Of a DNA stretch of 64,000 bases, positions 22,393 to 32,497 are shown piece after piece. Below the pieces are notes generated by a model. It saw only the letters and a program-made list of their open reading frames with translations, had not been told where the DNA came from and made no database searches. Where the stretch lies: positions 39,167,001-39,231,000 of the forward strand of contig CM076143.1 of assembly GCA_038025085.1 (NCBI GenBank). Reading direction: 5' to 3'. Position numbers and translations under genes: made by a program. The stretch is from Tetragonia tetragonoides. Taxonomy: Eukaryota > Streptophyta > Magnoliopsida > Caryophyllales > Aizoaceae. Each line of letters opens with the position of its first letter. Position 1 is the stretch's first letter.

Positions 22393-24744
22393 TTAAGAGA
22401 AAGGATAAAAAAAAATACATGTATGAACACTTAAATGCAACGATACCTGTGAACATTGAGGTGCCATAGTGGTAGAATAAGAGACATTATTAGACCTTGA
22501 TGTTGCTGAAGATTTGTTACTTAACCTGCTCTTTTTTGTCACATTTTCTAGATAACTCTTATTTGCCCTAGTCTTCCTTCCACCTTTCTCTAAACAACTC
22601 TTATAACATCGTTTTTGACGCTCCCAGTTCTGCTTTATCTTGATTCCCTTTGCTTGTACTACTGAATTTCTTGTAGGACTAATCACTTTGGAAGCATCAC
22701 CCTTTTCACCTTTATGATGAGCATTTTCAGGCTCATATTCTTCAGATCCACTTGGTTCAAGTACCATATCTTTCATAAGTACTTCCACACCTTGTAACAT
22801 TAAATATGAGTCATTTAAGACTTTTTCGTAACTCTCTTCATATTCAGCTGCTCTAGCAGCAATCCTTACAAGGACATGACATAAGTCCCTATATCGCATA
22901 GCAACTTTATTTTTCTGATCAGAATTGCTAGAAACTCTGTCGAAATATTTTTGTGCATCAACTTTAGCATTCTTTCACCACCTTTTCTTAACATAATGGG
23001 ATGGAATATTTCTAATATTTCTGAAATCAAGTACCTTTAAAGCATGACTATACAAAATTCCAACAAACTCAAATTTCTTACAACTACAAGTAACACTATC
23101 ATTACTTGAATCAAATCTCACACAATGCTCATAAGATTTTCCATGAGCTGATACTTTGTACTCCACAACAGATTGGTTTTCTCCACAACAATACAAATTC
23201 AAATTTCAGGTCAAAAATAATTCCTTTTGAAATATTTCATATACAGCGGTTGTATAAACATTTTCAGCATGTTTAAGATTTTCAACAGGAGCAACTAACA
23301 CCGGAGTGCTTTGACTTGATGTAAAGTCAGCATGTTTCTCCTCATAGTAGCGATCTTGTAACACTCTTTCAAAATGTTTAAAAAATCGCAAAAAATTCAT
23401 TTGAGAATCTAAGTACCTTTTAATCAACCTGTTGATGCTCTCACTCCTCTGTGTAGTGCTCATATCGGCACAAAATGTATGCTTTTCATAGACTAAAGCC
23501 CACTTTTTCTTTCCTCAATTTTTTTTTTCAATCAGCAGTTATCCTGTAAATTGTATTTGTCAAGCATATCATTCCAAGCCTGTAGAAAATCCTCTTCTTC
23601 TTCAAAGTCATACACACAACGACTAAAATCTTTCACAAATTCTTTATTATTAAACTCTTGCTTGAGATGAATTGCAGCATTCTGGTACATATGCCATACA
23701 CATATACGATGATAAGTCTCTGGCATTGGCATCACTAACTTATTGCATTAGCCATAGCTAAATCTTGATCTGTAAGTATTGTCTTTGGTTTCTTATGAGA
23801 CATCGTCGTCAGAAAAGTAATAAATAACCAAACAAAAGAAGGAATGGTTTCATCATATAATAATGAGGCACCAAAAATCACACTTTGTTTATGATGATTC
23901 ACTCCAACAAACAACGCAAAAGGACGTCCTTCTTTTGTTTTGAAAGTAGTGTCAAAACACACAACATCACCAAAAGAGCTATAGTCAACCATCATTCTTG
24001 TAGTTGCCCAAAATATATTATCATATCATCCTCATCAAATTGTATAGCATAAAACGAAGAAGGGTTGTCTAGCTGCATTTTTTGAAAATATTCTAGAACA
24101 CCACCAGCGTCTCCTTTTTTCATCTCTTTATTTCTCTTGGTTCTTAAATAATTCTTTTGATCTATTGCAATGTAACAAAGATTTTCACGTCCTCCAGCCC
24201 TATTACTCATAAGGTCAATCGTAGATTTAGGGGCAAGACCAGAGTCTTCACCCATATCAATTTCATCGGCTTAGGCGAGGGATACCATTCTATGCGATTT
24301 TAGTAGGAACACTTTACTCAGAGTAACAACCCCATCATTATGGCTTGACTCAAACTTTTTAACAACAAGTTCTTGTTTCCCTCCTATGTTTTTTCACAGT
24401 TCTGTCTCGCTTATCTTTTTTCCTAAATCTTTCAGCAGAGCAACAAAATATCATGTCTCTAATCCTACCATCTGGAAGTTCATTTTTTTCCACTGCCTTC
24501 TTAAACTAAAGCCAACTTTCCCACTATATGCATTATAAAATTCATATGCTTCTTGCTCAGTGTTAAATTGTATACCTATTTTGGAAATCCAACGTTTGTT
24601 TAATACATCCTCTGGACGATGTTTTGGTGTTTGACATCCTTCATTGCAACTTTCTTCATCAAAATCCAATTGACGTTGTGCAGGGACTTTAGCTAGCTCA
24701 AAATTTTCATTAGAAACGACCAAATGATCATCTTCTATCTCCAT
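22393..24744 (-). pseudogene. FAR1-type MULE transposase, broken
   Basis: Read on the minus strand from 24744. An N-terminal FAR1-type DNA-binding region is present (GIQFNTEQEAYEFYNAYSGK, then RRETRTCC after a frameshift). A MULE transposase core follows, with its first catalytic Asp in VVCFDTTFKTKEG, second Asp in KTILTDQDLAMANAI, and the CVWHMYQNAA block. A SWIM-type zinc finger (TCSCKKFEFVGILYSHALKVL) and a basic Ser/Lys-rich tail end the protein. The pieces fall in three frames (24744 and 24255, then 23995, then 23735, then back at 23463), so several frameshifts and stops separate them. The SWIM finger has Tyr where the third Cys ligand is expected. It could have been called a host FAR1-related gene, but the inverted repeats and 9-bp duplication around it make it the transposase of this element. 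Confidence 0.88.
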
Positions 24745-25095
24745 TTCTACAATTACAGAAAAGAAACTTTCACATTGATATAGATGTTAATATTAAGTTC
24801 AATGTGATATAACTAACAACCATATTCTAGAGAGGTTTAACAACGTAGAATTAATCACTTAATTTAAGAAAGGAGTATAAACCCACAGATCATATTCTCA
24901 ATTCAATACTGTTGTTTTTAAGGCTCGAATAAAGACTACTAACAAAGTAATATTTTCCATCTACCCAAAATGAACTTTTTTGGGTGTTAGAGAGGAGCAA
25001 GCCCAAATCTACCCATAATGAATTACACTAACACCCAATACATATAAGTATAATAAATACAACTATAGTTACACAATAATAGAATTGTAAATGGT
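24745..25095. other. Upstream region of the MULE transposase
   Basis: AT-rich leader or promoter side of the minus-strand transposase, with no coding content. It is cut from the rest of its upstream sequence by the LTR element inserted at 25100/25101. Confidence 0.45.
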
Positions 25096-25100
25096 AAAGT
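25096..25100 (+). repeat. Target duplication AAAGT, left
   Basis: Matches 32015-32019. Confidence 0.9.
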
Positions 25101-26322
25101 TGATGCATGAAAACTAAACTATGGCAAGTGTACCAGTCGCACAAGTAATAAAGAAAGTAAGTCAAGTATCGTTCCCACGAGGACTAGAATGAATAAGTAC
25201 TAAAATAATGAAAACCCTAACTTTATCTAGAAAATCGAATTCAAGGTGTTAGATTAAGAACTAAACTAAAGATACTAGCTAGATTGACTAAACTAAACAA
25301 TTGGGTAAATAATCAAATCAAACGATATGAGGAAAACACTAGGGTTTTGGGTTCACCAATCCAATTCTCTGTAGATCCCTAATAAATAAATCCCAAGGTT
25401 GAAATTAATAACATGAGGCAAGGCTTTTCTTAACTATTCAATATACTTTCTCAAGCTATATTGAATCTAACTTAAATTATTAACCTATGCTATCTCTAGA
25501 TAGATTTAAACAATTTAAGAAACATTAAGAACAATAAAAACCAATAACAAAATAATTATAAGAATCACGTTTGTACTTCTCATTAAGAACAATAACATCA
25601 ACTCACATGCAATAAAAATCAAATCTTGGAATTAAAATATTAAGAATACTACATTAAAAAGGATGGCTACACCTTAGCCCTAGTTATAAGAAGTTTAGCT
25701 CATAATAATTAATAAAACTAACAACAAAGATTCAAGAGAATTCATCAAAACAATTAAAGTTCAAAAAAAAACCTAATGCTTGGATGATGTTCTTGATCTT
25801 CTCTTCTTCTTCTCCAATTCAAAGTAGTTCTCAAAGAGGAGAGGCAAAAAGGTCGTAAAAGTCTCCTTATATAGCTATGGGAAGAAAAAGAAAGAAAATA
25901 AAACAAAAGCTAATCCACAAAACGTTTACGCGCGTGCTAACCAATAGACACGGTCGTGTCAAAAGACACGACCAGACCGTGTCTACGGCTGTGAGTATAT
26001 TTTCGGCTCCTTGGTTTATTTCCTCCACAAGTGCAAATTCGTACTCATGTGAAAAGACATGGGCAGCTTGTGTCTTTCTCTAAAAGCATGTTTTGAACAT
26101 CTTTAAGCTCATCTCTCCGCACCAAGTCTTCACACCTCGAGTACTCTTCCAAATCATCATCAAATCAACACCGAAATCAACTACCTACACACAAAAACAA
26201 CCAAAGGCGGTAAAATCGAACTAAAAGACTAAATGCACCTAAAACCATATAAAATAGCTAAATAAAACATTAAATCTAGAGTAAATCCCTTCATAAATAT
26301 CACATATAATCCTCACTCATCA
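25101..26322 (-). repeat. 3' LTR (left copy), 1222 bp
   Basis: On the minus strand it starts TGATGAGTGAGGATT and ends CATGCATCA. Relative to the right LTR it lacks about 120 bp near 25576 and keeps about 20 bp near 25286 that the right copy lost. The 68-codon frame at 25877-26083 is repeated in both LTRs and is not a gene. Confidence 0.92.
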
Positions 26323-26336
26323 ACTCCCCGATGCTT
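26323..26336 (-). other. Polypurine tract (minus strand)
   Basis: Reads GCATCGGGGAGT on the minus strand, directly before the TGATGAG start of the LTR. Confidence 0.75.
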
Positions 26337-28048
26337 AGACAATTGCTTGTCCCCAAGCAAAATAAAACATGAAACACACATAGAGAGCATGTAATAAGAG
26401 ATCACCCCCTCAGGTAGAGGCTCTTGTAGCTCAATCAATTAACAAAATCTTTGAAGAATGTCATTTAACCAAGTAAAACACAATCAAAATCAATGTTGAA
26501 AATCATCATTAGAGCAAATCTAATCGAACCTCATAGCATATCATGTACAAGCATCTCGAACAACACAATCTTACCACTTGCCCTCTCTCAAACATAGTAA
26601 GACAAAATCAGTAGACACTCACTTTAGTTAAGTGGAACACTCACATTCATGTGTTTAGAAAGGTTATAAGATCGCTCAAATTCTTCCCAATGAGAGTGAT
26701 CTACCATAAGCTTGCACATCATCTCAATTCTCCACTACTATAGACTCAACATGCATACAAAAATCATGAGGACTTTATTGGGTTGTAATGAGGCTTAAGG
26801 TTAAGGAAGAAAACATTTGGAAATGTAGTTCAAGAGTTTAAGAGCTAGTGGAACAAGCAAAAATTCTCCAACCTTCTAAGAACAAACTCAAATATCATTA
26901 CTCGACTTTGAAGAGCAACTATTACAAAGATCCAACCTTGAACACCTTTAAACTCTTTTTATTTAAACCATACTTCAAATTTCGGTTTCTCTTTTCTTTT
27001 CGACTTTTTTTTTCTTTCTTTTCTTTTCTATAGATTAACAATGGAACTTCTCTTAAGAAATCTGCAAACAATGTTCCACTACAGCCAAAGCCAACTCATG
27101 TTCGAACACCCCCATACTTATTCTCAAACCACACAATAATTAAAAAGAAGCACAATGCTCCACTAGCTCTAAACTGGGTAAGGACAATGTATTTTGGTCA
27201 TAGGCTTGTAATGTGGGTTTTACAAAAGACAAAGGACAATAAAGCTCAATATGGGTCAACAAAAGACAAAATAAATCACAAGGTAGGTCTTTGGCTATTT
27301 AGCTAAATTCAAAAGAATGCCTCAATCACTTTAATGCATGCAATTGTCAATGTAGCCTCGAAGAGAATATATGCAAGTTCTATAGATACACTTCACGGGA
27401 GAATACACACATTAAAGAAATATACAGACTGATATGAATGTGTCAGTCTGATGGCTCAAAGTCTCACAAGCTTTTTGTCTACTAATTTATATTTCAACTA
27501 TGCTTGAGGGAAAGAATCTATCTAGCCACAAACCATCAAAATGCAAGCACAATCATGCTATGACTTTCTCAAAGATTCACAAAACTCATTTAGAACATTT
27601 TTTTTTTAAACACATTCTTCAAGTATTCTACCAATTAACTAAACATGAGACCTCCTAAAAATCATCAATGGAGGATCATTTCTCTTCTTTCTTTTTTTTC
27701 TATTTTTTTTTTTTTTTTTGAACTAAAACACAAGTGAAAATAACAAGATAGAAAAGGCAAATTTAGGGCATCCAAGTACTAAAGTGCAAACATGTATACC
27801 ACTCCCCATGCTTAAATCATGCATTGTCCTTAATGTATTGAATAACAATGAATAAGGAAAAGCGGTAAATAATACTCACAAGATCAAGCCATATGTAATA
27901 GAAACACGTGCCTTGGTGTTACTCGTCTCACTTTCCCCTTAGAAGATTTATCCTGCAAAAACATACTTAGATTACTCACTTGGTTGCCTAACACAAAAAA
28001 TAAATAAAAGAGAAAATAAACCAAAAGAAAATTAATAAATAACTAAAT
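26337..28048 (-). other. Non-coding interior downstream of gag-protease
   Basis: About 1.7 kb without a supported reading frame, containing long T and CT runs (27000-27030, 27680-27720). In a complete relative the RT and integrase genes would lie between protease and LTR. Here there is only this spacer. Confidence 0.6.
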
Positions 28049-28054
28049 AAAAAG

Positions 28055-28080
28055 TTTGGGTTGCCTCCCAAAAAGTGCTT
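28055..28080 (-). other. Conserved non-coding word after gag-protease
   Basis: On the minus strand GGGAGGCAACCC lies in AAGCACTTTTTGGGAGGCAA. GGGAGGCAACCC is a word I associate with the region just downstream of coding sequence in this group of plant elements. Its role is unknown to me. It can form a weak stem (TTGGG/CCCAA). Confidence 0.55.
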
Positions 28081-28266
28081 GTTTATAGTCGTTAGCTCGA
28101 CTATCTCCCAAAAGTTCATCCAGGATCATCCTTGTCTTTAAAAGTACTAAGATCGAGTTTACTTCCACAAAGATTTGATCTTAAAACAATATCCTCCTTA
28201 TTTTCTGTATGAAAACCTTCAACTTCTAATGACGGTGGACTTGTCTTTGCAAAATTCATTTCGTTC

Positions 28267-29655
28267 TCATATTCTTTTTCCTTTCCTTTGATCTCCTTTG
28301 ATGCTGCATGACATGGCTCTTGCATACTTTTTTTCTTTTTGATCCTGCACAAGCTTATCAGAAACATTGTCAGTAGCATCAATTACAAAACAAGGCATCT
28401 CATTAGGAGGACGTTTGGTGGTCGTATAAACGTTAAATATGACTTGTTCATCATCCACCTTGAGAATTAATCTTCCTTGTGGTACATCAATTAATGCACC
28501 TCCTGTGGCTAAGAAAGGACGGCCTAAAATGAGAGGCATCTCTTGGTCTTCTTCAATGTCCAAAACAACGAAATCCACAGGAAATATGAACTTGTCAACC
28601 TTTACTAGCACATCCTCAACTATTCCTCTTGGATACTTTATCGATCTATCAGCTAATTGAAGGGATACAGTGGTTGACTTTGGCTCTCCTAATCCTAATT
28701 TCATAAAAATTGACCAAGGCATTAAATTTATACTTGCACCCAAATCACACAAAGCCCTATTAAAATGAGTTTCTCCAATGGTGCACGGAATGGTGAAACT
28801 ACCTGGATCCTTTAACTTTTGGGGCAACTTGTTTAGTAAGATTGCTGAACACTCTTCATTAAGATTAACTCTTTCAAAATCTTCCAATTTTCTTTTATTA
28901 GCCAAAATATCCTTTAGAAATTTTGCATATTTAGGCATTTGAGTTAAAGCATAAACAAACGGAATATTAATATGCAATTTCTTAAAGATTTTAAGAAATT
29001 TACCGAATTGCGCATCCAATTTATGTTGCTTCAATCTTTGAGGGAAAGGAATAGGAGGAGTGTAAGTTCTTACCTGAGGTCTAGGAACCAACTGTTGCAC
29101 AGGTTCCTTACTTACCTTTTGATGCCCTTGATTGTCATCATCTTTCTTTCCTTCATTTACCTTACTCTTACTCTTGCTTGGCACCTCTGGAAGTTCCTTG
29201 CCACTTCTTAAGGATATGGCATTGATTTGTTCCTTTGGGTTCTTTTCAGTGTTTCTAGGTAAGGAGCCTTGAGTTCGTCTGGATATCATGTTTGCAATCT
29301 GTCCAACTTGAAATTCTAAGTTCTTAATAGAAGCCTCTTGATTTTGAAATCTAGTCTCAGTTGCAGTGATGAACTTAGACATTAGTTCTTCTAAATTCGG
29401 ATGATTCCTCCACCCAGGATTATAGGTGTTGGAAGAAGGATTATTTTGCCTGCCAAAATTTCCAACATAGTTAGCTTGCTCATTAGATTGAGAGAAAGAG
29501 TTCCCTACCTTACAACTTGTACTACCATGCGGTCCTCCACAATGTCCACAATGAACACCCTGCACTTGCATGCAAGAAGTACTCAAAGTGTCAACCTTTT
29601 TAGTTAGAGTATCTAATTGAGCAGCTATTGAAGTAAATGAGTCAGCTGAATAAAT
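28267..29655 (-). pseudogene. gag: gag C-terminus and aspartic protease
   Basis: A 439-codon open stretch from 29586 to 28267, continuous in frame with the gag part upstream of the TGA at 29656-29658. It begins with a CX2CX3HX4C knuckle (CGHCGGPHGSTSC), then PGWRNHPNLEELMSKFIT, a coiled stretch (QNQEASIKNLEFQVGQIAN), KNPKEQINAISLRSGKELP and a Lys-rich linker. The protease domain follows, with the active-site region ALCDLGASINLMP, SLQLADRSIKYPRGI, VLDIEEDQEMPLILGRPFL and VPQGRLILKV. It resembles gag-protease of Athila-related elements. A further frame at 28116-28382 overlaps its end in another phase and may be its displaced C-terminus. Confidence 0.88.
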
Positions 29656-30446
29656 TCATGCACTTTTATTCACTGGGGTTCTATCAGACTGCCATTGATG
29701 ACTATTAGAAGCTAATTCCTCTAAAAAGTCATATGCATCATCTGGAGTTTTAGTCATGATAGTACCACCTAAAGTTGCATCAATTATAGAACGATTAATA
29801 GAAGACAGACCATTATAAAAAGTTTGAACTTGTAACCAAACAGGAAGACCATGATATGGACATTTTCTAAGCAAGTCTTTATATCTCTCCCATGCTTCAT
29901 ATAGAGTTTCTGTGTCATACTGCACAAAAGTAGTGATATCGCTCCTCATCTTAGCAGTTTTGGAAGGGGGAAATATTTAGCTAAAAATCTTTGAGCCATG
30001 TCATTCCATGTAGTTATGGATCCTACAGGCAAAGAATTTAACGAACTTTTAGCTTTGTCCCTAAGTGAAAATGAAAACAATCTCAGTCTAATAGCATTAT
30101 CACTAACAGCATAATGTTTAAAAGTATCACATATTTCAAGAAAATTAGATATATGAGCATTAGGATCATCATGAGCCAAACCACCAAATTGGACTGAAGT
30201 TTGAATCATTTGTATGATGGCGGGCTTGATCTCAAAATTGTTTGCTTAAATTGTTGGCCTTCTAATGCTAGAAGCACTACCTTCCACCGTGGGTGTAGCA
30301 TAGTCCTTTAAAGAACGCACAGGTGGAACTTCATGCTCTTCTAGCGGCATGATTTCTTTTGGAATTTGCTGTCTAAGTAAACCTGCTAAAAGTCCTCTCT
30401 ATTTCTGGATCAAAAGGATTAGTTCTTTGTTACTAGTACGGGTCAT
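29656..30446 (-). pseudogene. gag: gag N-terminal (capsid) part, broken
   Basis: The likely start is the ATG at 30446 on the minus strand (MTRTSNKE). An amber stop and frame changes follow. The first recognisable block is 30209-29946 (HISNFLEICDTFKHY, RLRLFSFSLRDKAKSSLNSL, TTWNDMAQRFLAKYFP). A frameshift near 29947 joins it to 29949-29656 (ETLYEAWERYKDLLRKCPYH, WLQVQTFYNGL). It ends at the TGA at 29656-29658. These are Retrotrans_gag-type landmarks. Confidence 0.86.
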
Positions 30447-30677
30447 GCACTAGAACACACCAATTTGCAAATCAAGTAAACGAAAAATAAATAAAAACAC
30501 ACTAAGAAAATTCTAATTAAACTTATTCAATTCTAACAAAACAAAAGAAAACAACTAAAATAAAACAAAGTATAGATAATAAGTAATAACAATAGAAATA
30601 AGTAAATAAATAGATAAAAGAAATTCAATTCTAGATTAAAAATAGGATCTTTCGATTCTAATATTACTCAATAATAG

Positions 30678-30695
30678 TCCCCGGCAACGGCGCCA
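30678..30695 (-). other. Primer-binding site, tRNA-Asp type
   Basis: On the minus strand TGGCGCCGTTGCCGGGGA, complementary to the 3' end of plant tRNA-Asp, six bases inside the 5' LTR. Confidence 0.9.
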
Positions 30696-30701
30696 AAAAC
30701 T

Positions 30702-32014
30702 TGATGCGTGAAAACTAAACTATGGCAAGTGTACCAGTCGCACAAGTAATAAAAAAAGTAAGTCAAGTATCGTTCCCGCGAGGACTAGAATGAATAAGTA
30801 CTAAAATAATGAAAACCATAACTTTATCTAGAAAACCGAATTCAAGGTGTTAGTTTAAGAACTAAACTAAAGATACTACCTAGATTGACTAATCAAATCA
30901 AAAGATATGAGGAAAACACTAGGGTTTTGGGTTCACCAATCCAATTCTCTGTACATCCCTAATAAATAAATCTCAAGGTTGAAATTAATAACATGAGGCA
31001 AGGCTTTTCTTAACTATTCAATATACTTTCTCACGCTATATTGAATCTAACTTAAATTATTAACCTATGCTATTTCTAGATAGATTTAAACAATTCAAAA
31101 AGCATTAAGAACAATAAAAACCTATAACAAAATAATTGCAAGAATCACGTTTGTACTTCTCAGTATTTCGTTCAATTCTCAGTTTATGCTATTATGAACT
31201 AGTACATATAATCACTTCTCAGTCTCATACATACACAATAAATCAAATCAAATGGTGATCAAACCTTCAATTTCATTAAGAACAACAACATCAATTCACA
31301 TGCAATAAAAATCAAATCTTGAAAATAAAATATTAAGAATACTACATTAAAAAGGATGGTTACACCTTAGCCCTAGTTATAAGAAGTTTAGCTCATAATA
31401 ATTAATAAAACTAACAACAAAGATTCAAGAGAATTCATCAAAAAAATTAAAGTTCAAGAAAAAGCTAATGCTTGGATGATGTTCATGATCTTCTCTTCTT
31501 CTTCTCCAATTCAAAGTAGTTCTCAAAGAGTAGAGGCAAAAAGGTCCTAAAAGTCCCCTTATATAGCTATGGGAAGAAAAAGAAAGAAAATAAAACAAAA
31601 GCTAATCCGCAAAATGTCTACGCGCGTGCTAACCAATCGACACGGTCGTGTCAAAAGACACGACCAGACCGTGTCTACGGCTGTGAGTATATTTTTGGCT
31701 CCTTGGTTTATTTTCTCCACAAGTGCAAATTCGTACTCATGTGAAAAGACATGGGCAGCTCGAGTCTTTCTCTAAAAGCATGTTTTGAATATCTTTAAGC
31801 TCATATCTCCGCATCAAGTCTTCACACCTCGAGTACTCTTCCAAATCATCATCAAATCAACACCGAAATCAACTACCTACACACAAAAACAACCAAAAGC
31901 GGTAAAATCGAACTAAAAGACTAAATGCACCTAAAAACATATAAAATAGCTAAATAAAACATTAAATATAGAGTAAATCCCTTCATAAATATCACATATA
32001 ATCCTCACTCATCA
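30702..32014 (-). repeat. 5' LTR (right copy), 1313 bp
   Basis: On the minus strand starts TGATGAGTGAGGATT and ends CACGCATCA. It keeps the 31162-31283 block absent from the left copy. Confidence 0.92.
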
Positions 32015-32019
32015 AAAGT
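32015..32019 (+). repeat. Target duplication AAAGT, right
   Basis: Matches 25096-25100. Confidence 0.9.
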
Positions 32020-32235
32020 AAGAGAGACAAGATAAAACCCTAGAATTTTACCTTTATATTTTTGAGATGATGAAATTTGAAATTCTAAAACCCTCAATAG
32101 TTGATAGTGGTAATAACTGAGTGTGGCGCTATATTGAACAAATTAACCATGACAATCTCTATTCATGGATCATCCATTCTTCTGTAATGGGTAAATATAA
32201 AGAATGGTTAATGGTAAAGTTAGAGAGAGAGAGAA

Positions 32236-32488
32236 TAGGAAAGAGAGAGAACAGAGAAGTAAGGAAAGAGATAAAAGAGACGTTTTTGGAGTAAAATATT
32301 TTAGTAGAGATTGTTTTGTGAAGGGACTTTAGAATATGAAGTCAAAAAGAAGTTGGGTCCCACTACAACTTTACTCTTGATTGTTTTAATCAGATACATG
32401 GGGGGTACATGGAGATGAATTAACGTGGCAATATATTGTGCGTACCGCACCAAGTACCGCAGCAATTTACTGGAGATGATCCGGACTC
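32236..32488 (-). repeat. Right terminal inverted repeat of the MULE
   Basis: Reverse complement of the left repeat. It ends GGAGATGATCCGGACTC and contains GTTGGGTCCCACTAC and CGTGGCAATATATTG. The GA-rich stretch just inside (32220-32280) matches the TC-rich inner edge of the left repeat. Confidence 0.88.
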
Positions 32489-32497
32489 TTATATGAT
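32489..32497 (+). repeat. 9-bp target duplication TTATATGAT, right
   Basis: Exact match to 21285-21293. Confidence 0.93.

Larger units (their letters stand above)
25101..32014 (-). mobile_element. Gag-protease-only LTR retrotransposon (TR-GAG-like, Athila-related), 6.9 kb
   Basis: Two LTRs (25101-26322 and 30702-32014), TSD AAAGT, a tRNA-Asp-type primer-binding site next to the right LTR and a purine-rich tract next to the left LTR fix its orientation as minus. The 4.4 kb interior encodes gag and an aspartic protease only. There is no reverse transcriptase, RNase H or integrase, and no room for them, so it must have depended on another element. The gag-protease sequence is of the kind common in Athila-related plant elements. 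It lies inside the MULE. Confidence 0.92.
21294..32488 (-). mobile_element. Mutator-like element (MULE) with FAR1-type transposase
   Basis: Long inverted repeats (about 240-250 bp each) start GAGTCCGGATCATCTCC at both outer ends. An exact 9-bp duplication TTATATGAT flanks them. A FAR1-type MULE transposase pseudogene lies inside on the minus strand (22393-24744). A 6.9 kb LTR retrotransposon has inserted between the transposase and the right inverted repeat, so the element itself is about 4.3 kb. Long inverted repeats, 9-bp duplication and transposase family all agree. The whole element sits inside a CACTA-like element. Confidence 0.92.

Noticed and set aside
22393..24744. A host FAR1-related (light-signalling) gene
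   Set aside because: The frame is broken many times and lies between 240-bp inverted repeats with an exact 9-bp duplication, so it is a MULE transposase.
25877..26083. 68-codon Lys-rich frame repeated at 31569-31775
   Set aside because: It is the same stretch of the two LTRs of the gag-protease-only element, not a duplicated gene.
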